Source: JAFAVZ01 sp036009105
GTDB taxonomy: Bacteria > Acidobacteriota > Thermoanaerobaculia > Gp7-AA8
Direction: 5' to 3'
NCBI GenBank assembly: GCA_036009105.1
Contig: DASYMJ010000010.1
Coordinates: 1-33,964, forward strand
Length of the DNA: 33,964 nucleotides
Part shown: positions 20,835 to 27,953 of the stretch, piece by piece
Layout: each line of letters starts with the position of its first letter
How positions within the stretch are numbered: position 1 is the stretch's first letter
Program-made: the position numbers and the translations under genes
Notes under the pieces: model-generated
The model's database searches: none
Told to the model about the DNA's origin: nothing
What the model saw: the letters and a program-made list of their open reading frames with translations, nothing else

Positions 20835-22195
20835 TCGACGGCGCGGCCGCCCTTCGCCTTGATCTTGATCCCGCGCGGGATGTCCCGCACGGCCTGCGGC
20901 TCGAAGCGGTCCGCGGTCCGGTTGAGCAGCTTGGCCACGCCCCGCTCATGGAACGACTCCCGCTCCTCGCACCGCTCGCACTCATGGCGCTGCGACGGCA
21001 CGTCGTCATACCGCCCGATCACGCCCTCGAAGTTGCGGTAGACCACCGAGTCGCCGTAGTGGCCGAGCACGTAGTTCGGCATCAGCGGGATCTTGCCGCC
21101 CCCGCCCGGCGCATCCATCACGAACTGCGGCACGGCCAGCCCGGAGGTATGCCCGCGCAGGAACTCGATGATCTCGATTCCTTCGCCGACCGAGGTGCGG
21201 AAGTGCTCCGCGCCCATCACCTGGTCGCAGAGGTAGAGGTAGTACGGCCGCACCCGGATCTTCATCAAGCCCTGCACGAGGTCGCGCATGGTGTACGGAC
21301 AGTCGTTCACGCCGCGCAGCAGCACGGCCTGGTTGTTCACCGGCACGCCGGCCCGCAGCAAACGATCACAAGCCGCAGCCGCCTCGGGCGTGATTTCATT
21401 GGGATGATTGAAGTGCGTGTTGATCCAGATGGGGTGGTATTTCTCCAGCAGCGCGCACATCTCGGCGTCGATGCGCTGGGGGAGGAACACCGGCACCCGC
21501 GAGCCGAAGCGGATGATCTCCACGTGCGGGATGGCCCGCAGCCCGGCCAGGATCTTCTCCAGATAGGTGAGCGAGAGGGAGAGCGGGTCGCCGCCGGAGA
21601 CGATCACGTCGCGGATCTCCGGATGCTCGGCCACGTACTCGATCATCTTCTCGATGCGCCGCTGGCCGGTCGTGCCGTCCTCGTCGACCCACTTCCGTTT
21701 GCGCGTGCAGTAACGGCAGTACAGCGGGCAGTAGGAGGTGACGAGGAAGAGGCAGCGGTCCGGATAACGGTGCACGATGCCGGTCACGGGCGAGTCGCCC
21801 TCTTCGTTGAGCGGGTCCCAAACCAGCTCTCCGGGATTGACCAGCTCTTCGATCGACGGCACGGACTGCACGCGCAGCGGATCGCGCGGGTCGTCGAAGT
21901 CGATGAGACAGAGGTAGTACGGCGTGATGGCCGTGCGATAGAGCTCGAAGATCTCGTCCATTCTCTCGGCAGCGACAGCTTCCGCGCCGAACAGTTCCTG
22001 GATCTGCTCCAGCGTGGTGACTCGATTTTTCTGCTGCCACTTCCAGTCGTTCCACTGTTCATCCGTCACGCTGGGGTAGAGACGGGCGCGGTTCGAGCGG
22101 TAGGTATCGAGGTGTTTTTTCTGGAGAGACAGGGAGGGTGAGGTGATGCGGAGGGGTGTAGATGGAGGCTCGTCGGAGATGGAAACGGAGCTCAT
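20831..22195 (-). CDS. kamA: Radical-SAM lysine 2,3-aminomutase
   Basis: A 454-residue radical-SAM/PLP enzyme that converts L-lysine to L-beta-lysine. The cluster motif is C-P-L-Y-C-R-Y-C (Cys156, Cys160, Cys163). The PLP lysine is Lys368 in A-P-G-G-G-G-K. The lysine-specific aspartates are Asp324 (Y-L-C-D-Q-V-M-G-A-E-H-F) and Asp361. All keep a constant offset of 31 to my remembered numbering of the Clostridium enzyme (C125, C129, C132, D293, D330, K337), and this argues against a glutamate aminomutase. Of the four zinc cysteines, Cys299 (C268) and Cys406 (C375) are kept; C377 is Arg408 and C380 is Glu411, with Cys409 nearby. The start is ATG 22195: an AAAGGA ribosome site lies 8 nt ahead, whereas the in-frame ATG 22204 is too close to it. 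The gene starts the nine-gene chain. Confidence 0.93.
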   Translation of the reverse strand: MSSVSISDEPPSTPLRITSPSLSLQKKHLDTYRSNRARLYPSVTDEQWNDWKWQQKNRVTTLEQIQELFGAEAVAAERMDEIFELYRTAITPYYLCLIDFDDPRDPLRVQSVPSIEELVNPGELVWDPLNEEGDSPVTGIVHRYPDRCLFLVTSYCPLYCRYCTRKRKWVDEDGTTGQRRIEKMIEYVAEHPEIRDVIVSGGDPLSLSLTYLEKILAGLRAIPHVEIIRFGSRVPVFLPQRIDAEMCALLEKYHPIWINTHFNHPNEITPEAAAACDRLLRAGVPVNNQAVLLRGVNDCPYTMRDLVQGLMKIRVRPYYLYLCDQVMGAEHFRTSVGEGIEIIEFLRGHTSGLAVPQFVMDAPGGGGKIPLMPNYVLGHYGDSVVYRNFEGVIGRYDDVPSQRHECERCEERESFHERGVAKLLNRTADRFEPQAVRDIPRGIKIKAKGGRAVE

Positions 22196-22214
22196 TACGG
22201 GCATCCTTTCTTAC

Positions 22215-22241
22215 TTCGACTGGGTATCTTCCGCAGTCGAA
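22215..22241. promoter_or_regulatory. Perfect 8-bp inverted repeat in the kamA leader
   Basis: TTCGACTG (22215-22222) and CAGTCGAA (22234-22241) are separated by 11 nt, 19 nt upstream of the kamA start and just ahead of its AAAGGA ribosome site. It could be a dimeric regulator operator or a leader RNA hairpin. The rest of the 91-nt gap to hflX holds no clear promoter: TTGAGT overlapping the hflX stop (22291-22286) is followed after 16 bp by only a weak TAACGT. Confidence 0.45.
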
Positions 22242-22286
22242 TCAGCGATGGTCCTGGTCGGTACGTTAGCATCGCGTTCATGATAC

Positions 22287-23543
22287 TCAACTTACTCTGG
22301 CAGGCTTAAGCAAAGTGGCTGCCGCGTACGCTTCGAACAGATGAATGGAGTCTTTCGGCACCCACGCCGTGTAACGGGTGCCGCTGTCGGTGGACTGTTG
22401 CTCGTATACCTGCGCCACTTCGTGGAGGCGGGCGGCGAGGCGCGACTCCTCGTGGGGCAGCTCGATGGTCATGACCTCGCCGCTCTGCAGCTCGCGCTCG
22501 CGGATGAGCTCCACCAGGTCCTCGACGCCGGTGCCGGTGAGGGCGGAGATGGCCACCGCGTCCTTGCGCCGCAGGCGCGGCTGGTCGCCCAGCACGTCGC
22601 TCTTGTTGTAGACCTCGAACACCCGGTCGGCTTCGACGCCGAGGTCGCGGAGGACCTCGTCGCCGATGGCTCGCTGGTCCTCGTAGTTGGGGTGGCTGTG
22701 ATCGATCACGTGCAGCACCAGGTCGGCGGCCACCGCCTCTTCCATGGTGGAACGGAATGAGGCGACGAGGTTGTGAGGCAGCTTGCGGATGAAGCCGACC
22801 GTGTCGATGATCACCGTCTCCAGCGGCACCTCGAAGGCGGCGCGCTGCGACTTCGCGTCGAGGGTGGCGAAGAGCTTGTTCGCGGCCGCCGCCCCGCCGC
22901 GGGTGAGGCGGTTGAAGAGCGTCGACTTGCCCGCATTCGTGTACCCGACCAGGGCCACGGTGAACGCCTCGGAGCGCCCCTTGCGCTGCGTCTCGCGCGT
23001 CCGCTCGATGTGGCGGAGGTCGTCCTTCAGCTTGGCGATGCGGGTGCGGATGATGCGCCGGTCGAGCTCGAGCTGCGTCTCGCCGACGCCGCGCGTCCCG
23101 ATGCCGCCCGCCTGCCGCTCCAGATGGGACCAGGCGCGGGTGAGGCGGGGAAGGAGGTACTCGAGCTGGGCCAGCTCCACCTGCGTGCGCGCCTCGCGGC
23201 TGCGCGCGCGGCCGGCGAAGATGTCGAGGATCAGGCCGCTCCGGTCGATGACCTTCGCCTTCTCGATGATCTTCTCCAGGTTGCGCGCCTGGGCCGGCGA
23301 GAGGTCATCGTCGAACACGACCAGGTTCGCGTCGTGATAGGCGACCAGCTGCTTGATCTCTTCCGCCTTGCCGCTGCCGACGTAGGTGGCGGGATCGGGC
23401 GCGTTGCGCTTGGCCAGGATCTTCGCGGCGACGGTGCCGCCGGCGGTCTGGATCAGCTGGTCCAGCTCATCGAGGTGCTCTTCGGCGGTGCTCCGCGTGA
23501 GCTCAGGAAGGATCAATCCGACAGAGATGACTTTTTCAGGCAC
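22287..23543 (-). CDS. hflX: GTPase HflX (ribosome-associated)
   Basis: A 418-residue GTPase that splits stalled or idle 70S ribosomes. The N-terminal HflX domain has L-A-K-R-N-A-P-D-P-A-T-Y-V-G-S-G-K and the signature G-G-I-G-T-R-G-V-G-E-T-Q-L-E-L-D (about 147-162). The G domain has G-Y-T-N-A-G-K-S-T (200-208, G1), D-T-V-G-F (247-251, G3) and N-K-S-D (near 313, G4), plus S-A-L-T-G (G5). The start is GTG 23543 (the frame also holds a TTG at 23558, which lies inside a palindrome and is unlikely). No Shine-Dalgarno is visible, and a TATATT box ends 13 nt upstream, giving an almost leaderless mRNA. It is divergent from waaA, with a family A repeat in between. Genes downstream on the same strand begin with kamA. 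Confidence 0.95.
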   Translation of the reverse strand: MPEKVISVGLILPELTRSTAEEHLDELDQLIQTAGGTVAAKILAKRNAPDPATYVGSGKAEEIKQLVAYHDANLVVFDDDLSPAQARNLEKIIEKAKVIDRSGLILDIFAGRARSREARTQVELAQLEYLLPRLTRAWSHLERQAGGIGTRGVGETQLELDRRIIRTRIAKLKDDLRHIERTRETQRKGRSEAFTVALVGYTNAGKSTLFNRLTRGGAAAANKLFATLDAKSQRAAFEVPLETVIIDTVGFIRKLPHNLVASFRSTMEEAVAADLVLHVIDHSHPNYEDQRAIGDEVLRDLGVEADRVFEVYNKSDVLGDQPRLRRKDAVAISALTGTGVEDLVELIRERELQSGEVMTIELPHEESRLAARLHEVAQVYEQQSTDSGTRYTAWVPKDSIHLFEAYAAATLLKPARVS

Positions 23544-23562
23544 TTGCGTTGTACGCAATATA
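23544..23562 (-). promoter_or_regulatory. -10 box and 15-bp palindrome directly before hflX
   Basis: On the minus strand TATATT (23562-23557) is followed by TTGCGTACAACGCAA (23558-23544), a perfect 6-bp inverted repeat around three bases. The palindrome fills the whole space between -10 and the GTG start. A protein bound here would block transcription initiation. The palindrome also appears in the first few codons of a TTG-start alternative, so it is not a coding artefact. Confidence 0.45.
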
Positions 23563-23566
23563 CGAC

Positions 23567-23633
23567 AGTTATCAGTTGCCGGTTATCCGTTCTCAGTAGA
23601 TCGGTCCTGACTGACAACCGACAACGGACAACT
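23567..23633. repeat. Heptamer-built palindromic repeat, family A copy 2
   Basis: The left arm (23567-23597) holds four decayed heptamers (AGTTATC, AGTTGCC, GGTTATC, CGTTCTC). The right arm (23610-23633) holds three well-kept ones (ACTGACA, ACCGACA, ACGGACA) and a final ACT. The loop (AGATCGGTCCTG) resembles the loop of copy 1 (5095-5106), sharing CGGTC. It sits in the gap between the divergent hflX and waaA genes. The asymmetric decay, left arm worse than right, is visible by eye. Confidence 0.8.
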
Positions 23634-23651
23634 ACTATCATCGTCGCCACG
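23633..23651 (+). promoter_or_regulatory. -10-like element directly before waaA
   Basis: TACTAT (23633-23638) or TATCAT (23636-23641) ends 13 or 10 nt before the ATG at 23652. No Shine-Dalgarno is seen between. The element starts in the last bases of the family A repeat. This predicts a near-leaderless waaA transcript. No clear -35 is visible, so confidence is low. Confidence 0.35.
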
Positions 23652-24896
23652 ATGTACGTCCTCTATGAAGTAGCGCTCTACCTCGCGCTGCTCGTGACCC
23701 TGCCGTACTTCTTATTGATCGGCATCCTGCGCGGCAAGTACCTGACGAACATGCCGGAGCGCTTCGGCGTCTACAAGGCGCAAGGCGGCGAGCACGATCT
23801 CTGGATCCACGCCGTGTCGGTCGGCGAGACGCTGGCCGCGCGGCCGGTGGTGGAGGAGATCCTGCGCCAGCGGCCCCAGACCTCGATCGTGTTCACCACC
23901 ACCACCATCACTGGGCAGTCACAGGCCCGGCGGCTCTATCCGGACGCCACCGTGACGTACTTTCCTTTCGACTTCGCGTTTGCCGTACGGCGGTTTCTCG
24001 ACCAGCACCGGCCGCGCGTGTTCGCCACCATGGAGACGGAGATCTGGCCCAACGTCACGCGCCTGGCCGGCGCGCGCGGTTTGCGCCTGGTGCTGGCCAA
24101 CGGCCGCATCTCCGATCGCTCCTTCCCCCGCTACCGCGCGCTGCGCGTGGCTTTGCGGCGTGTGCTGCGCCGCTACTCGCGCATCCTGGCCCGGGAGGAG
24201 ACGGACCGCGAGCGCTTCGTGGCCATCGGCGCGCCGGCGGAGATCGTGGAGACGACCGGCAACGTGAAGTTCGACTACGAGCCGGACGCCGCGCCGCTGG
24301 ATTTCGCGCCGCAACTGGAGCAGCTCATCGCCGGCCGCAAGGTCCTCGTCCTCGGCTCGACGATGCAAGGCGAGGACGAAGCGCTGCTGCCCGAGCTGGA
24401 ACGCTTCGCAGCCGAGGAGGACGCGTTCGTGATCATCGCTCCTCGCAAGCCGGAACGCTTCGAGCTGGTGGCGGGGCTGCTCGCCACCACCACGCTCACC
24501 GTTGTGCGCCGCACGAACCTCACGAACCCGCGTCCGAACGTCCTCCTCCTCGACACCTTCGGCGAGCTGGCCAAAATCTACCGCTACGCCACGGCCGCCT
24601 TCATCGGCGGGACGCTCGCGCCTTTCGGCGGGCACAACCCGATCGAGGCCGCCGCGGCCGGCGTGCCGGTCGCCTTCGGCCCCTCCATGTCCAACTTCCG
24701 CGAGATCGCCGCGGTGTTCCTGCGCAACGAGGCGGCCACTGAGGTGCACTCCGCCGCGGACGTGATCGCCTTCGCGCGCCGCATGTTTCATGACGAGGCG
24801 CTCCGCCGCGCGACCGGCGAGCGGGCGCGGCAGACGGTGCTGCAGAACCGCGGCGCGTCCGAACGGACGGCGCGACGTATCCTCGAGCTGCTGTGA
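23652..24896 (+). CDS. waaA: 3-deoxy-D-manno-octulosonic acid (Kdo) transferase
   Basis: A 414-residue inner-membrane-anchored GT30 that adds Kdo to lipid IVA, the first step of LPS core assembly. One N-terminal helix (about 4-24) is followed by Y-L-T-N-M-P-E-R-F-G, H-A-V-S-V-G-E-T-L-A-A-R (the catalytic Glu is in this motif), T-T-T-T-I-T-G and M-E-T-E-I-W-P-N. The C-terminal domain has F-I-G-G-T-L-A-P-F-G-G-H-N-P-I-E-A, the CMP-Kdo site. The ATG at 23652 was chosen because the family N-terminus begins there; the same frame is open far upstream without coding character. It leads the waaA-lpxK-lpxL-waaF-merR row. Confidence 0.95.
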   Translation: MYVLYEVALYLALLVTLPYFLLIGILRGKYLTNMPERFGVYKAQGGEHDLWIHAVSVGETLAARPVVEEILRQRPQTSIVFTTTTITGQSQARRLYPDATVTYFPFDFAFAVRRFLDQHRPRVFATMETEIWPNVTRLAGARGLRLVLANGRISDRSFPRYRALRVALRRVLRRYSRILAREETDRERFVAIGAPAEIVETTGNVKFDYEPDAAPLDFAPQLEQLIAGRKVLVLGSTMQGEDEALLPELERFAAEEDAFVIIAPRKPERFELVAGLLATTTLTVVRRTNLTNPRPNVLLLDTFGELAKIYRYATAAFIGGTLAPFGGHNPIEAAAAGVPVAFGPSMSNFREIAAVFLRNEAATEVHSAADVIAFARRMFHDEALRRATGERARQTVLQNRGASERTARRILELL

Positions 24897-25687
24897 ATCT
24901 GCTCGACCTGCCGCTTCGCGCCGTCAACCGCCTCCGCCGCGCGCTCTACCGGCGCGGCATCCTCAAGGCGAAGCGGCTGCCCGCACCGGTGATCTCCGTC
25001 GGCAACATCGCCATCGGCGGCGCGGGGAAGACGCCGGCGGTGATCGCCATCGCCCGCCATCTCGCCGACCGCCGCGTGGTGATCCTTACTCGCGGCTACG
25101 GGAAAACCGGCCCAGGCGGCGAGGTCACAACGGTCGATGCGGCCCGTTACGGCGACGAGCCGGCGCTGATGAAAAAGCATGCTCCTAATGCGGCCGTAAT
25201 GGCTGGCTCTAATCGCTACGAAAATGGGTCACGAGTAAAGGCGGACGTTTATCTGCTCGATGATGGCTTTCAGCACCTGCAGCTGGCGCGCGACCTGGAC
25301 ATCGTCATCGACGCGCCCGCGCGCTGGCACCGCGAAGGGCGCTCCGCGCTGCGCGATGCGCACGTCGTGCTGAAGCGCGACCTGCGCATCACCGTGCCGC
25401 CGGTCCGAAGGGCCTTCGCCTTCGCCGGCCTGGCCAACAACGAGCAGTTCTTCGACGCGCTGCGCGCGAACGGCGTGGAGCTGGTCGGCACCCTGAGCTT
25501 CAACGATCACCATCGCTACACGGCGCAAGACCTGGAGCGCATCCGCAAAGCAGCGGCCGGCAACCCCATCCTGACCACGGAAAAAGACGAGGTAAAGCTC
25601 CCTCCGTCTGATGACATCATTGCCGTCCGCGCCGAGTTCGTGATCCCGCCCGCGGTGCTGGCGAAGATCGACGCGCTGCTCCGCTGA
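24893..25687 (+). CDS. lpxK: Tetraacyldisaccharide 4'-kinase, compact form
   Basis: A 264-residue lipid A 4'-kinase. The P-loop is V-G-N-I-A-I-G-G-A-G-K-T (36-47), then V-I-L-T-R-G-Y-G, and the D-D-G-F-Q-H motif (123-128) with the catalytic aspartates. The N-terminal membrane-binding helix is short, and the C-terminus has F-N-D-H-H-R-Y-T and I-L-T-T-E-K-D-E-V-K-L as in the family. Compared with E. coli LpxK (328), it is about 64 residues shorter; the conserved L-L-P-A-G-P-L-R-E segment after the D-D-G motif appears replaced by A-R-W-H-R-E-G-R. The start is GTG 24893 in a 4-nt GTGA overlap with waaA. A patch of lower-GC codons lies around 25165-25262. Confidence 0.9.
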   Translation: MNLLDLPLRAVNRLRRALYRRGILKAKRLPAPVISVGNIAIGGAGKTPAVIAIARHLADRRVVILTRGYGKTGPGGEVTTVDAARYGDEPALMKKHAPNAAVMAGSNRYENGSRVKADVYLLDDGFQHLQLARDLDIVIDAPARWHREGRSALRDAHVVLKRDLRITVPPVRRAFAFAGLANNEQFFDALRANGVELVGTLSFNDHHRYTAQDLERIRKAAAGNPILTTEKDEVKLPPSDDIIAVRAEFVIPPAVLAKIDALLR

Positions 25688-26592
25688 TGGCCAGACGAAA
25701 GAAGAGCGCACTGCTGCAGCGCGTCGAGTACGCGGCATACCGCCTCGTCGCGCGCCTGATCGGCGCGATCTCGGACGAGCGCCTGCTGCGCTGGGGCTCG
25801 CGCTTCGGAAACCTCAGCCGGCGCGTGTTGCGGGGCCGCGACCGGCTCGCGCTGCGCAACCTCCGCGCCTCGTTCCCGGAGAAAAGCGACCAGGAGCTGC
25901 GCGCCGTGCTGGACGAGTGCTGGCGCCATTTCGGGCGGGAGATGCTGCTCTTCGTGCGCACGCAGTCGATGTCGCTCGAAGAGATCGCGGAGCGCTGCCC
26001 GTTCGACAACGCCGAACTGCTGGAGCAGGCCACCGCGCAGGGCAATGGCGTGGTGCTGATCAGCGCCCATTTCGGCGGGTGGGAGGTGGGCGGGCTGGCC
26101 TTGATGGCGCTGTTGGACAACGTCCGTACCGTGGCCCGGCCGCTGGACAATGAGTACCTGGAGCGTGACCTGGCCCGGCTCCGCGCGCGCACCGGCGCGG
26201 CGGTGATCGACCGCCGCCGAGCGGCCCGTGCGCTGATGAAGGGACTTTCGGAGAACGCAACCATCGTTCTCCTCCCCGACCAGGCCGTACAGGAGAGAGA
26301 GGGCGTGCTGGTGCCTTTCCTGGGACGCAACGCGTGGACGACGGCGGCACCTGCGAAAATGGCACTTCGCAACGATTCCGTGATTGTGTTCGGATTTTGC
26401 ATACCTGACGGCGCCCGGCATCGTCTGGTGTTCGACGAGGTGATCCGGGTGGGCGAGCTGAGTGAGGGGGAGCGGGATCCGGTCGCACTGACGGCGAAGA
26501 TCAATGATGTGATCTCCCGCCGCATCGCGGCGAATCCCGAGTGGTGGCTGTGGATGCACGATCGCTGGAAGGGGACGGGGAAAGCGCAGTAA
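25687..26592 (+). CDS. LpxL/HtrB-type lipid A acyltransferase
   Basis: A 301-residue LPLAT-family enzyme that adds a secondary acyl chain to lipid A. The catalytic H-x4-E motif is S-A-H-F-G-G-W-E (His128, Glu133). Other family features are N-L-R-A-S-F-P (58-64), V-L-L-P-D-Q-A and V-P-F-L-G-R. A membrane-anchoring N-terminal segment is only weakly hydrophobic. The ATG at 25687 shares one base with the lpxK stop (TGATG), so the two are coupled. Which chain and position it uses cannot be told. Confidence 0.9.
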   Translation: MARRKKSALLQRVEYAAYRLVARLIGAISDERLLRWGSRFGNLSRRVLRGRDRLALRNLRASFPEKSDQELRAVLDECWRHFGREMLLFVRTQSMSLEEIAERCPFDNAELLEQATAQGNGVVLISAHFGGWEVGGLALMALLDNVRTVARPLDNEYLERDLARLRARTGAAVIDRRRAARALMKGLSENATIVLLPDQAVQEREGVLVPFLGRNAWTTAAPAKMALRNDSVIVFGFCIPDGARHRLVFDEVIRVGELSEGERDPVALTAKINDVISRRIAANPEWWLWMHDRWKGTGKAQ

Positions 26593-26595
26593 CGC

Positions 26596-27621
26596 ATGGC
26601 GAGTGAGACAGTCGTAATCGGCCTCAATTGGGTCGGGGACAATATCCTCGCCCTCCCCACCTACCGCGCGCTGCAGCATCGCTTCCGCGCCGACGGCGGT
26701 ATCACCGTCGCCGCGCCGGAGCACATCGCCACCCTCCTCGGCTCGTCCGGCATCTTCCGCAAGGTCATCCCCTGGAACGGCACCACGCGGAGCCGCATCC
26801 GGATGCTCCGCGCCGGCCGCTTCCGTCGCGCCGTCATCCTTCCCAACTCCTTCCGCGCCGCCATGGTCTCCCTCGCCGCCGGCATCCCGGAACGCTGGGG
26901 CTACAACTCCGACTGCCGGAGCCTGCTCCTCACCCACGGCGTCGGCCGGGTGCGGGAGCGCGGCCACCAGCTGGAGGACTACGCCGAGCTCCTCGCCGCC
27001 TTGAACGCGCCGCGGGTGGTGGACGAGCTGCCGACGTTCTCCCTCCCCGCCCACCTCCGCGAAAAAGCCCGCAAGCGCCTCCGCACCCTCGGCATCCGCC
27101 TGGACCGGCCGCTCTTCGGCATCCACGCCGGCGGGCTCTATGGGCGGGCCAAGCATTGGGGGGATGAGCGCTACTGCGAGGTCTCCGAGCGGCTGCGCGC
27201 TGACGGCTACGACGTGGTGCTCCTGACCAGCCCCGGCGAGCGCGCCCAGGCGGAGTCGATCGCCGGCGCCTGCAACGGCCTGCCGATGATCGGCCAGCAC
27301 GGCGACGTGCTGGAGCTCGCCGCCGCCATCGCCCACTGCTCGGTGGTGATCACGAACGACAGCGGCCCTCTCCACCTCGCCGCCGCCCTCGCGGTGCCGT
27401 CGGTCTCGATCTTCGGTCCCACCGATCCGGACCGCACCGTCATCCCCGGCGCCAGCCGCGTGCTGCGCAAGCCGGTCGGCTGCCAGCCCTGCTACCAGCG
27501 CCAGTGCCCGCTCCGCCACCACCGCTGCATGACTGAGATCCCTGTGGACGACGTCTACAGCGCCGCCATCGGCCTCTTCCAGGAGATCGACGGCAAGGTA
27601 GAGAGCGCGCGCCTTCTATAA
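26596..27621 (+). CDS. waaF: Lipopolysaccharide heptosyltransferase II-like (GT9)
   Basis: A 341-residue GT9 protein. The N-terminal signature L-N-W-V-G-D-N-I-L-A-L-P (9-20), R-W-G-Y and R-S-L-L-L-T-H follow the heptosyltransferase pattern. The C-terminal donor site is I-T-N-D-S-G-P-L-H-L-A-A-A-L and F-G-P-T-D-P. The cysteine cluster C-Q-P-C-Y-Q-R-Q-C-P-L near the end is typical of WaaF. It likely adds L-glycero-D-manno-heptose to the inner core. It begins 3 nt after the lpxL-like stop. The WaaF versus other GT9 (WaaC, WaaQ) choice rests on the N-W-V-G-D and cysteine motifs. Its stop codon TAA is part of the TATAAT box of merR. Confidence 0.85.
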   Translation: MASETVVIGLNWVGDNILALPTYRALQHRFRADGGITVAAPEHIATLLGSSGIFRKVIPWNGTTRSRIRMLRAGRFRRAVILPNSFRAAMVSLAAGIPERWGYNSDCRSLLLTHGVGRVRERGHQLEDYAELLAALNAPRVVDELPTFSLPAHLREKARKRLRTLGIRLDRPLFGIHAGGLYGRAKHWGDERYCEVSERLRADGYDVVLLTSPGERAQAESIAGACNGLPMIGQHGDVLELAAAIAHCSVVITNDSGPLHLAAALAVPSVSIFGPTDPDRTVIPGASRVLRKPVGCQPCYQRQCPLRHHRCMTEIPVDDVYSAAIGLFQEIDGKVESARLL

Positions 27622-27629
27622 TCGGGGCC
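27617..27629 (+). promoter_or_regulatory. Perfect -10 box directly before merR, inside the waaF stop
   Basis: TATAAT (27617-27622) includes the waaF stop codon TAA and ends 7 nt before the GTG at 27630. No Shine-Dalgarno is present. The predicted start falls at or within a base of the GTG, so the mRNA from this promoter would be leaderless. No good -35 is seen about 17 bp upstream. Confidence 0.55.
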
Positions 27630-27953
27630 GTGACGGAGGAAAAACTCTACAAGATCGGCGAGGTCTGCCGCATGGCGGACGTCCAGCCGTACGTCCTCCG
27701 CTACTGGGAAACCGAGTTCCCCCCTCTCGCCCCCAACAAGAGCGGCGGCGGCCAGCGCCTCTACACCAAGCGCGAGATCGACATCATCCTCCGCATCAAG
27801 CAGCTGCTGTACTCGGAGGGCTTCACCATCGCCGGGGCGAAGAAGAAGCTGGAGGCGGAGATGAGCGATACCTCGCCGCCTTCCGCGCCGCCGAAAGGGC
27901 TGGAGGGGGTGGTCAAGGAGCTGAAGGCGATTCTGGAGATGCTGAAAATGTAG
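27630..27953 (+). CDS. MerR-family transcriptional regulator
   Basis: A 107-residue one-domain MerR protein. The winged helix-turn-helix is K-I-G-E-V-C-R-M-A-D-V-Q-P-Y-V-L-R-Y-W-E (8-27), then G-G-Q-R-L-Y-T-K-R-E-I-D as the wing. A short helix (E-G-V-V-K-E-L-K-A-I-L) follows a Pro/Ser linker. There is no effector domain or sensing cysteine set, so its signal is unknown. Similar small MerR proteins often accompany housekeeping genes across phyla. The start is GTG 27630, downstream of TATAAT. The stop codon TAG lies inside the family B repeat at 27946, which also encodes the last lysine and methionine (K-M). Confidence 0.88.
   Translation: MTEEKLYKIGEVCRMADVQPYVLRYWETEFPPLAPNKSGGGQRLYTKREIDIILRIKQLLYSEGFTIAGAKKKLEAEMSDTSPPSAPPKGLEGVVKELKAILEMLKM

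Noticed and set aside
20831..22195. kamA as EpmB (elongation factor P beta-lysylation)
   Set aside because: The protein is longer than EpmB, and no epmA or efp lies in the window; the D-A-P-G-G-G-G-K context and extra C-terminal part fit true lysine 2,3-aminomutase.
20831..22195. kamA as glutamate 2,3-aminomutase
   Set aside because: Asp324 and Asp361 are present; glutamate aminomutases have Lys and Asn at these positions, as far as I recall.
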